Positions 49,592-58,800 of a stretch of 64,000 bases of DNA are shown here, piece after piece; the first letter of the stretch is position 1, and every line of letters starts with the position of its first letter. The notes under the pieces are model-generated. The model did no database searches, had not been told where the DNA came from, and saw only the letters and a program-made list of their open reading frames with translations. Source of the stretch: Sphingomonas oryzagri (GTDB taxonomy: Bacteria; Pseudomonadota; Alphaproteobacteria; Sphingomonadales; Sphingomonadaceae); assembly GCF_029906645.1 (NCBI RefSeq), contig NZ_JARYGZ010000001.1, forward strand, positions 2,041,208 to 2,105,207, in the 5' to 3' direction. The translations under genes were made by a program, and so were the position numbers.

Positions 49592-51334
49592 TCAGAACGG
49601 ATAGTAACGGAAGGTCACGAACGCCATGTTGTTGTGGGTCTGCGGCATACCGGCATAAGCGGGCAGACCAGCGCTGCTGCCGGAGCCGTCGAACAGCTGG
49701 CGCTGCGTGTAGCTCCACTGCAGGCCGATCTGCGCACGGCCGAACGAGCCGTTGTAGATCTTGTCCCAGGCGCCCAGCGTCAGCTGGCGGATGCGGCGGG
49801 TATTGCCGCCGCAGGCGTCGGTGGTGGCGGTGGTCGCGGTCTCGACGAAACAGCCCGAATTGTCGGCGGTCGCCACGCCGAGGCCGGCGGTGCCGCCGTC
49901 ATACAGCTGGCGCTGCTCCTGCTCTTCGCCGGCGAAGGCGTAGAGGTCGAGCTTCGGGGTCGCGTGCAGCGTGGCACCGGCCAGCAGCATGAACTCCTTC
50001 AGCGGATGGAGATTGCCTTCCTTGTCCGACGTCACGTCGCCGAGGCCGGCGGAGCCGTAACGGCCGATGCCGCGACCGCCGATCCCCGAGAACTGCACGT
50101 CGAGGAATTTCGGCACGACGTTCAGGTTGATGCTGCCGCCATAACCCCAGGCCTGCGCGTCGCGGTTGGTCGGCGTGCCGTCCAGATGCTCGGAGAAGGT
50201 GCGGTGGATGGCGAAGGCCTCGATGTGCAGGGCGTGGCCGGCGATCTGGTCCTCATAGGCGACCTTGCCGATGAAGTCCGGCACGTGGCTGAGCGACAGC
50301 GAGGCACCCGCGCCGTTGTAGAATTGCTGGAAGGCGCCGGCCGGGTTGACCTGGTTGGCGCTGGTCGAGGTGCCCTGGCCGCTGATCGCGGCAACGATGC
50401 CCGCCGGAACGCCGGTGCCGGCGAAGGTCGTCTGCGGATTTTCGGCCGACAGACCCGCCCACAGGTGGTGATCCATGAAGTCGCCGACGACACGAATGCC
50501 GGGCTGGCGCGCCCAGGCGAAGCCGGGGACGTACTGCGCGTCGATCTGCGGCGGAGTGACTTCGGCGCGCGGGGTCATGCCCTTGCCCTGCATGGTGAGC
50601 AGCGACCAGTTCTGGCCGGCGAGAACGTGGATGCCGTAGCTGCCCTCATCCCAGTCGACCGTGCCGTAGAGGTTGCGGATGCGCGGCACATAGCTGTTCG
50701 ACTGGTTCGAGTTCGATGTCTGGGCGCCACCCTGGAAATCGAACTCGCCGTACATGGCGAGGTTGGTGTGCGGGTTCGGCTTGCCCTGCGCCAGGAAGGA
50801 CACGCGGCTCTGGCGGGCCGAGAAGCGGCCTTCCGACGCGTGCGAGGCGTGGCTCTGGCCGGGGAACGGCACGTTGAAGCTCGACGCGATGTCGTCGCCC
50901 TGGAAGCGGTCGCGATAGATGCCGGACAGTTCGAGGAAGCCGCCGGGCGTGATCGTGATACCCTTGAAATAGAACTTGTCGTTGTGATGCTCCTTGTCGA
51001 TCGCGGAGGCGATCTGGGAGTTCACCTGATCCTTGGTGACCGGCGGCGTCGCGGCGACCTGCTGCTGCACGGCCTGAACCTGCGTCTGGGTGGTCTGGAG
51101 GGCGCTTTCCGTGGTGTCGACGCGCGCGGCGGTCGCGGTCTGCGCAGATTTCTGCGTCTCGACCTCGCCCCGCAGATTCTCAACTTCGGCCTTCAGCGCC
51201 TTCACCTGCGCCAGCAACTCGGCGTTGGCGGACGGCGCGGCGTGATGCGCCTTCTTGTGGACGGCGGCATCGGCCGCGCCCGCGATAACGAGATTAGCCG
51301 CCGCGGTTGCGAGCAGCGCAGTACGGATGTTCAT
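49592..51334 (-). CDS. Outer-membrane porin with N-terminal coiled coil
   Basis: A 580-residue protein. Signal peptide to about 'AGAADAA', then a Lys/His-rich linker and a heptad-patterned coiled coil at about residues 38-95 ('LLAQVKALKAEVENLRGEVE'). A beta-barrel domain follows, ending 'VTFRYYPF' with the terminal Phe required for outer-membrane insertion. The coiled-coil-plus-barrel layout is common in proteobacterial sugar/anion porins. AAGGGG precedes ATG 51334. A palindrome (51466-51481) matching two others in the two-component locus lies in its upstream region, suggesting control by the regulator at 53660. Substrate unknown. Confidence 0.87.
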   Translation of the reverse strand: MNIRTALLATAAANLVIAGAADAAVHKKAHHAAPSANAELLAQVKALKAEVENLRGEVETQKSAQTATAARVDTTESALQTTQTQVQAVQQQVAATPPVTKDQVNSQIASAIDKEHHNDKFYFKGITITPGGFLELSGIYRDRFQGDDIASSFNVPFPGQSHASHASEGRFSARQSRVSFLAQGKPNPHTNLAMYGEFDFQGGAQTSNSNQSNSYVPRIRNLYGTVDWDEGSYGIHVLAGQNWSLLTMQGKGMTPRAEVTPPQIDAQYVPGFAWARQPGIRVVGDFMDHHLWAGLSAENPQTTFAGTGVPAGIVAAISGQGTSTSANQVNPAGAFQQFYNGAGASLSLSHVPDFIGKVAYEDQIAGHALHIEAFAIHRTFSEHLDGTPTNRDAQAWGYGGSINLNVVPKFLDVQFSGIGGRGIGRYGSAGLGDVTSDKEGNLHPLKEFMLLAGATLHATPKLDLYAFAGEEQEQRQLYDGGTAGLGVATADNSGCFVETATTATTDACGGNTRRIRQLTLGAWDKIYNGSFGRAQIGLQWSYTQRQLFDGSGSSAGLPAYAGMPQTHNNMAFVTFRYYPF

Positions 51335-51599
51335 GGTGTCTTGCCCCTTGGAAGGTTGGAACCCGCCAAGCGCCGCTAGGAAGATGCGGTGACACTTATG
51401 TTACACCCACAGTCACTGATGAGTAGATTGAGAGCGAAACATCGACATTTGGCCAAATCTCCCAAGTGAAATTAATTTCACTTTGTAATCACTCTAAATA
51501 ATCATACCGATTTCCACAAACGCGTGAGGGCGGTTCGCGCGCGATTCATTGCGCCATGGCGCCAGCCCTCCGAGTCCACGATGATTCACGCCGAATCCG
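51335..51599. other. Longest gene-free stretch: divergent promoter of porin and first histidine kinase
   Basis: 265 bases, markedly AT-richer than its surroundings around 51400-51510. It holds the palindrome at 51466-51481 and no convincing open frame or RNA gene. Confidence 0.7.
51466..51481. promoter_or_regulatory. Palindromic operator GTGAAAT-TA-ATTTCAC, copy 1
   Basis: A perfect palindrome of two 7-base arms and a 2-base centre, 131 bases before the porin ATG and 118 before the kinase ATG. Identical arms recur at 52965-52980 and 55754-55769. Confidence 0.7.
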
Positions 51600-53042
51600 A
51601 TGCTGGCTGACAGGCTGCGCATCCGCGACATCCGCAACACCAGCACCTTTCGGCTCACCCTGCTGTTCGGTGTGGTCTTTCTGGTGGGCGTCACCATCCT
51701 GCTCGGGCTGATCTACGGCCTGTCGGCGCGCGAACTGACCCGACGCAGCGATCACATTCTCCGCCAGGAGGCCGCGATGCTCGAGAAAGCTCCGGCCGCC
51801 GCCCTCCCCAGCCGCATCCGCAGCGAAATCGAACGCAGTGCCGGCGGCCTCAGCTATTTCGAGCTACGTTCGACCGACGGCGACCACGTTGCGGGCAATC
51901 TCCGCGTCGCGTCGATGCCCCCGCTCGATACGCCGGTGGAGCGCGAAGAGGGCGCCGTCGCAAAACCCGTACGGCTCCTGGCGGTCGAGACACCCTCTGA
52001 GGAGACGCTGCTGATCGGCCGCGACATCTCACCGGTGGTCGATCTTCGTAACCACGTGCTCATGATCCTGATCGCCAGCGGACTGCTGACGGCGATCGCG
52101 GTGCTGGTCTGCGGCATCTTGCTGAGCATCGCGCCGCTGCGCCGAGTGCGCGATCTGCAACGCGCGATCGAAACGATCTCGGCCGGAGACATGGAGGCGC
52201 GCATGCCACTTGCCGGGCGCCACGACGAGCTCGATCTGTTCGCCGGCACTGTCAACCAGATGATCGACGAGATCGAGCGCGCCATCGCGCAGGTGAAGGG
52301 CGTAACCGACGCCATCGCACACGATCTGCGCACCCCGCTCACGCGTGTGCGCAGCCAGCTTTATCGGTTGAGCCAGTCGCCCGACATGCAGTCCCCAGCC
52401 GCCCGCATGGTCGGGGCGGCGACCGCCGATCTCGACATCGTGCTCGATCGTTTCGCGGCGCTCCTGCGCATCTCCGAACTCGAGGCGAGCCGCCGCCGTG
52501 CCGGCTTCGCGCCGGTCGATCTTCACCTCCTGCTTGCCCGCACGCACGAGCTGTACGAGCCACTCGCCGAAGATCAGGACATCGCCTTGTCGATCGAGTC
52601 GACCGGCCCCGTGATCATCGCAGGCGACGAGAAGTTGCTGTTCGAGGCGCTCAGCAACCTCGTCGACAACGCGCTGAAGTTCACGCCTGCGGGCGGAACG
52701 GTCGAGCTGGCCCTGCTCGAAACGGTGCGTGGGCCAATGATGGAGGTGCGAGACAGCGGCCCCGGTATCGCGGCCGACGAGCGTCAGGCAGTGATCCGTC
52801 GCTTCCACCGCGGCAGCAACGCCGCCGACGTGCCGGGAACCGGCCTGGGGCTCAGCCTCGTCGTCGCCATCCTGCACCTGCACGGGTTCGAGCTGGCGTT
52901 TCGGGATCGCCGGCCGGGGCTTGTCGTCGAGATACGCTGCACCACGCCTGAGGAGGCGGGGGCGGTGAAATTCATTTCACTAGCCCCGTCAGGCCAACAG
53001 GCCCATCTCGACGACGCCGGCCAGAAAGCAGAAGCGGTTTAA
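51600..53042 (+). CDS. Sensor histidine kinase, copy 1
   Basis: A 480-residue EnvZ/PhoQ-like membrane kinase. Two hydrophobic segments (about residues 18-42 and 152-172) bracket a ~110-residue periplasmic sensor. A HAMP region with 'APLRRVRDLQRAI' follows, then the HisKA box 'VTDAIAHDLRTPLTRVRS' with His241, and an HATPase domain with 'LFEALSNLVDNALKFTPAGG' and 'GTGLGLSLV'. It is paralogous to the kinase at 54354 (identical 'RDIRNTSTFRLTLL' and 'VTDAIAHDLRTPLTR'). Its last ~25 residues ('VKFISLAPSG...') are encoded across operator copy 2, where the paralogue stops, so the tail is probably acquired read-through. Confidence 0.92.
   Translation: MLADRLRIRDIRNTSTFRLTLLFGVVFLVGVTILLGLIYGLSARELTRRSDHILRQEAAMLEKAPAAALPSRIRSEIERSAGGLSYFELRSTDGDHVAGNLRVASMPPLDTPVEREEGAVAKPVRLLAVETPSEETLLIGRDISPVVDLRNHVLMILIASGLLTAIAVLVCGILLSIAPLRRVRDLQRAIETISAGDMEARMPLAGRHDELDLFAGTVNQMIDEIERAIAQVKGVTDAIAHDLRTPLTRVRSQLYRLSQSPDMQSPAARMVGAATADLDIVLDRFAALLRISELEASRRRAGFAPVDLHLLLARTHELYEPLAEDQDIALSIESTGPVIIAGDEKLLFEALSNLVDNALKFTPAGGTVELALLETVRGPMMEVRDSGPGIAADERQAVIRRFHRGSNAADVPGTGLGLSLVVAILHLHGFELAFRDRRPGLVVEIRCTTPEEAGAVKFISLAPSGQQAHLDDAGQKAEAV
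52965..52980. promoter_or_regulatory. Palindromic operator GTGAAAT-TC-ATTTCAC, copy 2
   Basis: Lies inside the 3' end of kinase copy 1 and upstream of the small secreted protein at 53168. Identity to copy 3 extends to 21 bases, and the similarity continues somewhat further. Confidence 0.7.
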
Positions 53043-53107
53043 GCCCCGCCCTCTGCTTGCGAGCTGGCCCCATATCATGGGTCGCCGACCCGCTCGTCGG
53101 CGAGAAC

Positions 53108-53142
53108 TCGTCGCCGGCAGTCCGCTCGACTGCCGGCGACGA
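53108..53142 (+). terminator. Strong hairpin before the small secreted protein gene
   Basis: A perfect 14-base stem (TCGTCGCCGGCAGT / ACTGCCGGCGACGA) with a 7-base loop, followed by AACCTTTT. It lies 66 bases after kinase 1 and 26 before ATG 53168, so it is either the kinase terminator or an attenuator in the leader of the small gene. Confidence 0.75.
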
Positions 53143-53167
53143 AACCTTTTCACGGAGTTTTCTTGTC

Positions 53168-53596
53168 ATGAAGAAGGTTCTGCTTGCTCTCGCCTCGGCG
53201 GGAACCGTGATCGCGTGCGCCGGCGTGGCCACGGCCGCCCAGCCCGGCCTGAGCTTCGCGACGCTGGAATATCAGCAGCCGCGCGATCCGCTGCTGCCCT
53301 CCAACCAGTCCGCCGACATCGTCGAACACACCTCGGCCGATCGCCTTGCCCCGGCGCAGGCCGCCATCGCGCAGGCAATCCCCGCCGGCACGTCGCGCGC
53401 CACTGCGGAAGCCGTGCTGATCAGGGCCGGCGCGCATTGCCGTGCACAGGGTGCCGCCGCCGAGCGCTGCAGCTATTTCGATGTGAAGACGCGCGACCCC
53501 TATGTCGACGCCGTTCACTGGAACGTCGATCTCAGCCTCGCCAACGACTCGGTGAGCGGCGTGCAGGTGAACCGGACCTGGGTTCGCGACCTGTGA
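53168..53596 (+). CDS. Small secreted two-cysteine protein, paralogue of 61690
   Basis: A 142-residue protein with a signal peptide (MKKVLLALASAGTVIACAGVATAA). The mature part has 'IPAGTSRATAEAVLIRAGAH', two cysteines twelve residues apart ('GAHCRAQG' and 'ERCSYFDV') that may form a disulfide, and 'VDAVHWNVDLSLANDSVSGV' then 'VNRTW'. I do not recognise a named family. The same pattern of motifs occurs in the protein at 61690, which closes the efflux operon. The ATG has GGAG upstream. It lies between kinase 1 and the response regulator, preceded by operator copy 2 and a hairpin, so it is probably a regulated periplasmic accessory or sensor of the two-component system. Confidence 0.82.
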   Translation: MKKVLLALASAGTVIACAGVATAAQPGLSFATLEYQQPRDPLLPSNQSADIVEHTSADRLAPAQAAIAQAIPAGTSRATAEAVLIRAGAHCRAQGAAAERCSYFDVKTRDPYVDAVHWNVDLSLANDSVSGVQVNRTWVRDL

Positions 53597-53659
53597 TCCG
53601 GGACGGGCTTCGGCTCGGCTCGTTCTTGCAGCTCCCGCACCAGTCTCTATTCTAGATTC

Positions 53660-54340
53660 ATGGCCCGCATATTGGTGATCGAGGACGATACTGCCACCGC
53701 GCAGGAGATCGTCACGGAATTGGGCGCCCACGGTCACGAGACGCTCCATGCCGACAATGGCGATCTGGGGCTCGAAAAGGCCACGCGTGAGCCGTTCGAC
53801 CTTATCACGCTCGATCGTATGCTGCCGGGCATCGACGGGCTTACGCTGGTCGAACGGCTTCGTGAGCGACGCATCCATGTGCCCGTGCTGATGATCAGCG
53901 CGCTGTCCGACGTGGACGAGCGCATCGCCGGTCTGCGTGCCGGCGGCGACGATTATCTGACCAAGCCCTTTGCCTCCAACGAGATGGCGATGCGCGTCGA
54001 GGTGCTGCTTCGCCGCCAGGCCCAGCAGCCTGCCGAGGAGGCGGTCCTGCGGGTCGGCGAGATCGAGATCGACCTGATCCGCCGCAAGGTGAAGGTGGAT
54101 GGCGAACCGGTCCGCCTGCTGCACATGGAATTGCGCCTGCTCGAATTCCTGGCGCGCAACGCGGGCGACATCGTCAGCCGCAAGATCATCTTCGAGAAGG
54201 TCTGGGGCTATTACTTCGATCCCGGCGCCAACCTGATCAATGTCCACATCGCGCGCTTGCGCAAGAAGCTGGATCGGCCCGGCAAGCCGTCTGCCATCGT
54301 CACCGTGAAAGGTGAAGGCTACCGCCTCGACGCGGTTTGA
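53660..54340 (+). CDS. OmpR-family response regulator
   Basis: A 226-residue regulator. The receiver domain has 'ILVIEDD', phosphoacceptor Asp52 in 'LITLDRMLPGIDGL', the switch 'VLMISALSD' and Lys in 'DDYLTKPF'. The C-terminal winged helix reads 'LLHMELRLLEFLARNAGDIV' and 'NLINVHIARLRKKLDRPG'. 'RMLPG' after the Asp is typical of OmpR members related to CopR/QseB. It lies between the two kinases and is the natural binder of the three GTGAAAT-N2-ATTTCAC palindromes, since winged-helix regulators often bind repeated half-sites. Its gene is followed within 13 bases by kinase 2. Confidence 0.95.
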   Translation: MARILVIEDDTATAQEIVTELGAHGHETLHADNGDLGLEKATREPFDLITLDRMLPGIDGLTLVERLRERRIHVPVLMISALSDVDERIAGLRAGGDDYLTKPFASNEMAMRVEVLLRRQAQQPAEEAVLRVGEIEIDLIRRKVKVDGEPVRLLHMELRLLEFLARNAGDIVSRKIIFEKVWGYYFDPGANLINVHIARLRKKLDRPGKPSAIVTVKGEGYRLDAV

Positions 54341-54353
54341 CTATACGGGCCTG

Positions 54354-55757
54354 ATGCGCCCCTCGCCGCGATCCAGAACACCGTACGAGCGGCTGCAGCT
54401 GCGGGATATTCGCAACACCAGCACCTTCCGGCTGACGCTGCTTCTCGGGCTGGTCGCACTGGTCGGCGTGGTGATGCTGACGGCACTGATCTACCTGCTC
54501 TCGGCCCGCGAGCTCAGCGCCCGCAGCGACAGCATCCTGCGCGCTCAGGCCGCACAGCTGATGACGAATCCGGTCGCATCGATGCCGGGCGCGGTCCGGT
54601 TGGCGATCGCGCGCAGCGGCGGCAGCGGGTTCAACTATTTCGGCCTGCTGGATGCCGACCGGCGACGCATCGCGGGGACGCTGAGCGGTGCCTCGGGCTT
54701 CCGCATCGACCATCCCAAGGAGATCCCGGCCCGTCCGGGTCATCACGGCCCGATCCGCGAACTCGCCGTGCGCCTGCCGACCGGGGAGATCCTGCTGGTG
54801 GGGCGCGATATTACACCAATCGTCGATCTGCGATGGCGGGTGACGCTGGTGCTGATCGCCAGCGCCGGCGTGATTGCCCTGTCGATCGTGACCGCCGCGA
54901 TCCTGCTCAGCGTAGCACCCTTGCGCCGAGTCGCCACGCTGCAGCGCACGGCGCAGGAGATCGCGGCCGGTCATCTGGACCGACGCATGCCGGTCCTCGG
55001 TCGCGGCGACGAGCTCGATCTGCTGGCCGGTACGGTCAACTCAATGATCGACGAGGTCGGCCGCGTCATCGGACAGGTGAAATCGGTGACCGATGCCATC
55101 GCGCACGATCTGCGTACCCCGCTCACCCGGATGCGCAGCCACCTCGATCGCGCGCGCCGCAGTGATGACATCGCCTCTGCCACCGCCGAGCGGCTCGATC
55201 TCGCGATCGCCGATCTCGACACCGTGCTCGAACGCTTCACCGCGCTGCTGCGCATCTCCGAGATCGAGGCCGGCAGCCGCCGCGCCGGCTTTGCGGACAT
55301 CGCGCTCGATCCGCTGCTGAAATCGCTGGTCGATCTCTACCGGCCGCTGGCCGAGGAACGCGGCATATCGATCGGACTGCAGCGCCTCCCCGGCCTCGCC
55401 GTCCACGGCGATCGGAGCCTGTTGTTCGAGGCGCTGAGCAACCTGATCGACAATGCCATCAAGTTCGCGCCGCAAAACGGCCATGTCGCGCTCTCCGTCA
55501 CGTCCGAAAAGGGATCGGTGGCCATCGAGGTTCGCGACAACGGCACCGGCATTCCGACCGATCAGCGACAGTCGGTGCTTCGTCGTTTCGACCGGGGAAG
55601 CGCAGCCAACGAAATACCCGGATCGGGGCTTGGACTCAGTGTCGTGGCCGCCATCCTTCATCTTCACCAATTCACCTTGGCGCTGGATGACGCGGCCCCC
55701 GGCCTCATCGTGCGCATCCTCGTGCCGGATCAATCCAGGCCGCTGATTCAGCCGTGA
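54354..55757 (+). CDS. Sensor histidine kinase, copy 2
   Basis: A 467-residue paralogue of the kinase at 51600 with the same order: membrane segment, periplasmic domain (about residues 60-150), second segment, HAMP, HisKA with His251 in 'VTDAIAHDLRTPLTRMRS', and HATPase with 'LFEALSNLIDNAIKFAPQNG' and 'GSGLGLSVV'. The periplasmic domains are the least alike, so the two may sense different signals. A GTG at 54312 overlapping the regulator gene is an alternative start. Its stop TGA is formed by the first bases of operator copy 3. It is directly downstream of the regulator, so this is the primary cognate pair. Confidence 0.93.
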   Translation: MRPSPRSRTPYERLQLRDIRNTSTFRLTLLLGLVALVGVVMLTALIYLLSARELSARSDSILRAQAAQLMTNPVASMPGAVRLAIARSGGSGFNYFGLLDADRRRIAGTLSGASGFRIDHPKEIPARPGHHGPIRELAVRLPTGEILLVGRDITPIVDLRWRVTLVLIASAGVIALSIVTAAILLSVAPLRRVATLQRTAQEIAAGHLDRRMPVLGRGDELDLLAGTVNSMIDEVGRVIGQVKSVTDAIAHDLRTPLTRMRSHLDRARRSDDIASATAERLDLAIADLDTVLERFTALLRISEIEAGSRRAGFADIALDPLLKSLVDLYRPLAEERGISIGLQRLPGLAVHGDRSLLFEALSNLIDNAIKFAPQNGHVALSVTSEKGSVAIEVRDNGTGIPTDQRQSVLRRFDRGSAANEIPGSGLGLSVVAAILHLHQFTLALDDAAPGLIVRILVPDQSRPLIQP

Positions 55758-55769
55758 AATTCATTTCAC
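55754..55769. promoter_or_regulatory. Palindromic operator GTGAAAT-TC-ATTTCAC, copy 3
   Basis: Overlaps the kinase 2 stop codon and lies about 100 bases before the RND permease gene, the right place to control the efflux operon. Confidence 0.7.
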
Positions 55770-55869
55770 TAGCCTGATCCGGCCCCCCGGCCGATGAGGC
55801 CATGGTCGGTGGTGCGCCGCAGCGTAACCCTCTCGCATCCGCGCCGCCGATACTGTGTCCGCCATCGGG

Positions 55870-58800
55870 ATGGCCATGCTTCAGCTCGTCAAACTTGCGC
55901 TCAGCAAGCCCTACACCTTCGTCGTTCTCGCGATCCTGATCCTGCTGTCGGGCTCGATCGCCTGGGAAGAGACGCCGACCGACATCTTTCCGGACATCAA
56001 GATCCCGGTGATTGCGGCGGTGTGGACCTATCGCGGCCTGCCGCCGCAGGACATGTCCGGCCGCGTCGTCTATTATTACGAGCGCCAGCTCTCCACGACT
56101 GTCAACGACATCGATCATATCGAGAGCCAGTCGCTGAACGGCATTGGCATCGTGAAGATATTCTTCCGGCCGAGCGTGGATATCCGCACCGCCACCGCGC
56201 AGGTGACATCCGCCAGTCAGACGGTGCTGAAGCAGATGCCGCCGGGCATCACCCCGCCGCTGATCCTGAACTACAACGCCTCGACAGTGCCGATCCTGCA
56301 GCTCGCGCTGTCCTCCGGCGATCTGTCCGAGCAGAAGATCTTCGATCTCGGGCAGAATTTCATCCGTCCCTCGCTCGCCTCGGTGCAGGGCGCCGCGATC
56401 CCCTCGCCCTATGGCGGCAAGGAGCGGCAGATCCAGATCGATCTCGATCCCGATCTCCTGCAGGCGCGCAAACTGTCGGCGGTCGATGTCGGCGCGGCGC
56501 TGGCGGCGCAGAACCAGATCGTGCCGGCCGGCACCACCAAGATCGGCCAGTATGAATATAACGTCCGCCTCAACAACTCGCCTGAGGTGGTGGACCAGCT
56601 CAACAACCTGCCGATCAAGACGGTGGACGGCACCACCGTCTATATGCGCGACGTCGCCCACGTCCGCGACGGATCGCCGCCCCAGCGCAACGAGGTGCGC
56701 GTCGACGGCCGCCGCGCAGTGCTGATGACGGTGCTGAAGGCGGGTTCCGCCTCCACCATCGCGATCGTCGATCAGGTGAAGGCGCTGCTGCCCAAGCTCA
56801 AGGAAACGCTGCCGGCGGGCCTCCATGTCCAGCCGCTGTCCGATCAGTCGCTGTTCGTGAAGGCGGCGGTGTCGGGCGTGGTGCGCGAGGGCGTGATTGC
56901 CGCGACCCTCACCAGCCTGATGATCCTGCTGTTCCTCGGATCGTGGCGATCGACGGTGATCATCGCCGCGTCGATCCCGCTCGCCATCCTCGCCGCCGTG
57001 GCGATGCTGTCGGTGACCGGCGAGACGCTCAACATCATGACGCTGGGTGGCCTCGCGCTCGCGGTCGGCATTCTCGTCGATGACGCGACCGTCACTATCG
57101 AGAACATCAACTGGCATCTGGAGCAGGGCAAGAACGTCCGCGATTCGATCCTCGACGGCGCGCGGCAGATCGTCGGCCCCGCATTCGTCTCGCTGCTGTG
57201 CATCTGCATCGCCTTCGTGCCGATGTTCTTCCTGCCCGGCATCGCCGGCTACCTGTTCGCGCCAATGGCCAAGGCGGTGGTGTTCGCGATGATCGCGAGC
57301 TTCGTCCTGTCGCGCACCCTGGTGCCGACGATGGGCAATTACCTGCTGCGCGACCACGGCACCGAGCATACCGCCGAGATCATGTCGAGCCACGACGCGA
57401 TGGCCGGCCGGCCCAAGAGCCGAAATCCGCTGCGCCGCTTCCAGCAGGGTTTCGAGCATCAGTTCGAGAAGGTGCGGACCTACTACGTCGCGATCCTCGA
57501 ATTCGCGCTGGCCCGTCGCAAGCTGTTCGTGCCGGCCTTCCTCGGCGTGGTGCTGATCTCCTTCGCGTTGATCCCGCTGCTCGGCCGCAACTTCTTCCCG
57601 ACCGTCGATGCCGGGCAGATCAATCTTCACGTCCGCGCCCCGGTCGGCACGCGCCTGGAGGAGACAGCGGCGCTGTTCGATCATATCGAGGATCACATCC
57701 GCGGCACGATCCCGCCGGGCGAACTGGTCTCGATCGTCGACAATATCGGCCTGCCCGTCTCCGGCATCAACCGCGCTTACTCCAACACCGGTGGCGTCGG
57801 CCCGCAGGACGGCGACATCTTGATCACGCTCAGCAAGGATCACCATCCGACCGCCGGCTACGTGAAGGCGCTGCGCAAGGCGCTGCCCGATGCCTTCCCC
57901 GGATCGACCTTTTCCTTCCTGCCCGCCGACATCATCAGCCAGATCCTGAACTTTGGCGCGCCCGCCCCGATCGACGTGATGGTCACCGGTCCGAACGTGA
58001 AGGCCAACGAGGGCTATGCGCACGAACTGGTCGAGAAGATGGGCCATGTCGCCGGCATCGCCGACGTCCGGCTCCAGCAGGCGGACGACTATCCGGAGCT
58101 CGGCTTCGACGTCGATCGCACGCAGGCGAACCGCCTCGGCATCACCGAAAATGACGTGACCAAGAGCCTCGCGGTCAACCTCGCCGGCAGCTTCCAGGTG
58201 GCGCCCGCTTTCTGGCTGAACCCGAAGAACGGCGTCTCCTACCCGATCGTCGTCCAGACCCCGCAATACCGCACCGACACGATGGCCGACATGTCGAACA
58301 TTCCGGTGACGGGATCGAAGCCCGGCGATTTCCAGGTGCTCGGCGCGCTCGGCACGATGCACCGCGAGCCTTCGCCGGCAGTGATCTCGCACTATGCGGT
58401 GCAGCCCGCCTACGACGTCTATGCGACCACCCAGGGGCGCGATCTCGGCGCCGTCTCGGGGGACATCCAGAAGATCCTCGACGCCACCAAGAGCGATCTG
58501 CCCAAGGGCGCGACCGTCAAGCTGCGCGGCCAGGTCGAGACGATGAACACCGCCTTCACCGGGCTGATCCTCGGGCTGCTCGGCGCGATCGTGCTGATCT
58601 ACCTGCTGATCGTCGTGAACTTCCAGAGCTGGGTCGATCCCGCCGTGATCGTCTCGGCGCTGCCGGCGGCTCTCGCCGGGATCGTGTGGATGCTGTTCGC
58701 AACGCACACGCCGCTTTCGGTGCCGGCGCTCACCGGCGCGATCATGTGCATGGGCGTCGCCACCGCCAACTCGGTGCTGGTGACGAGCTTCGCCCGCGAT

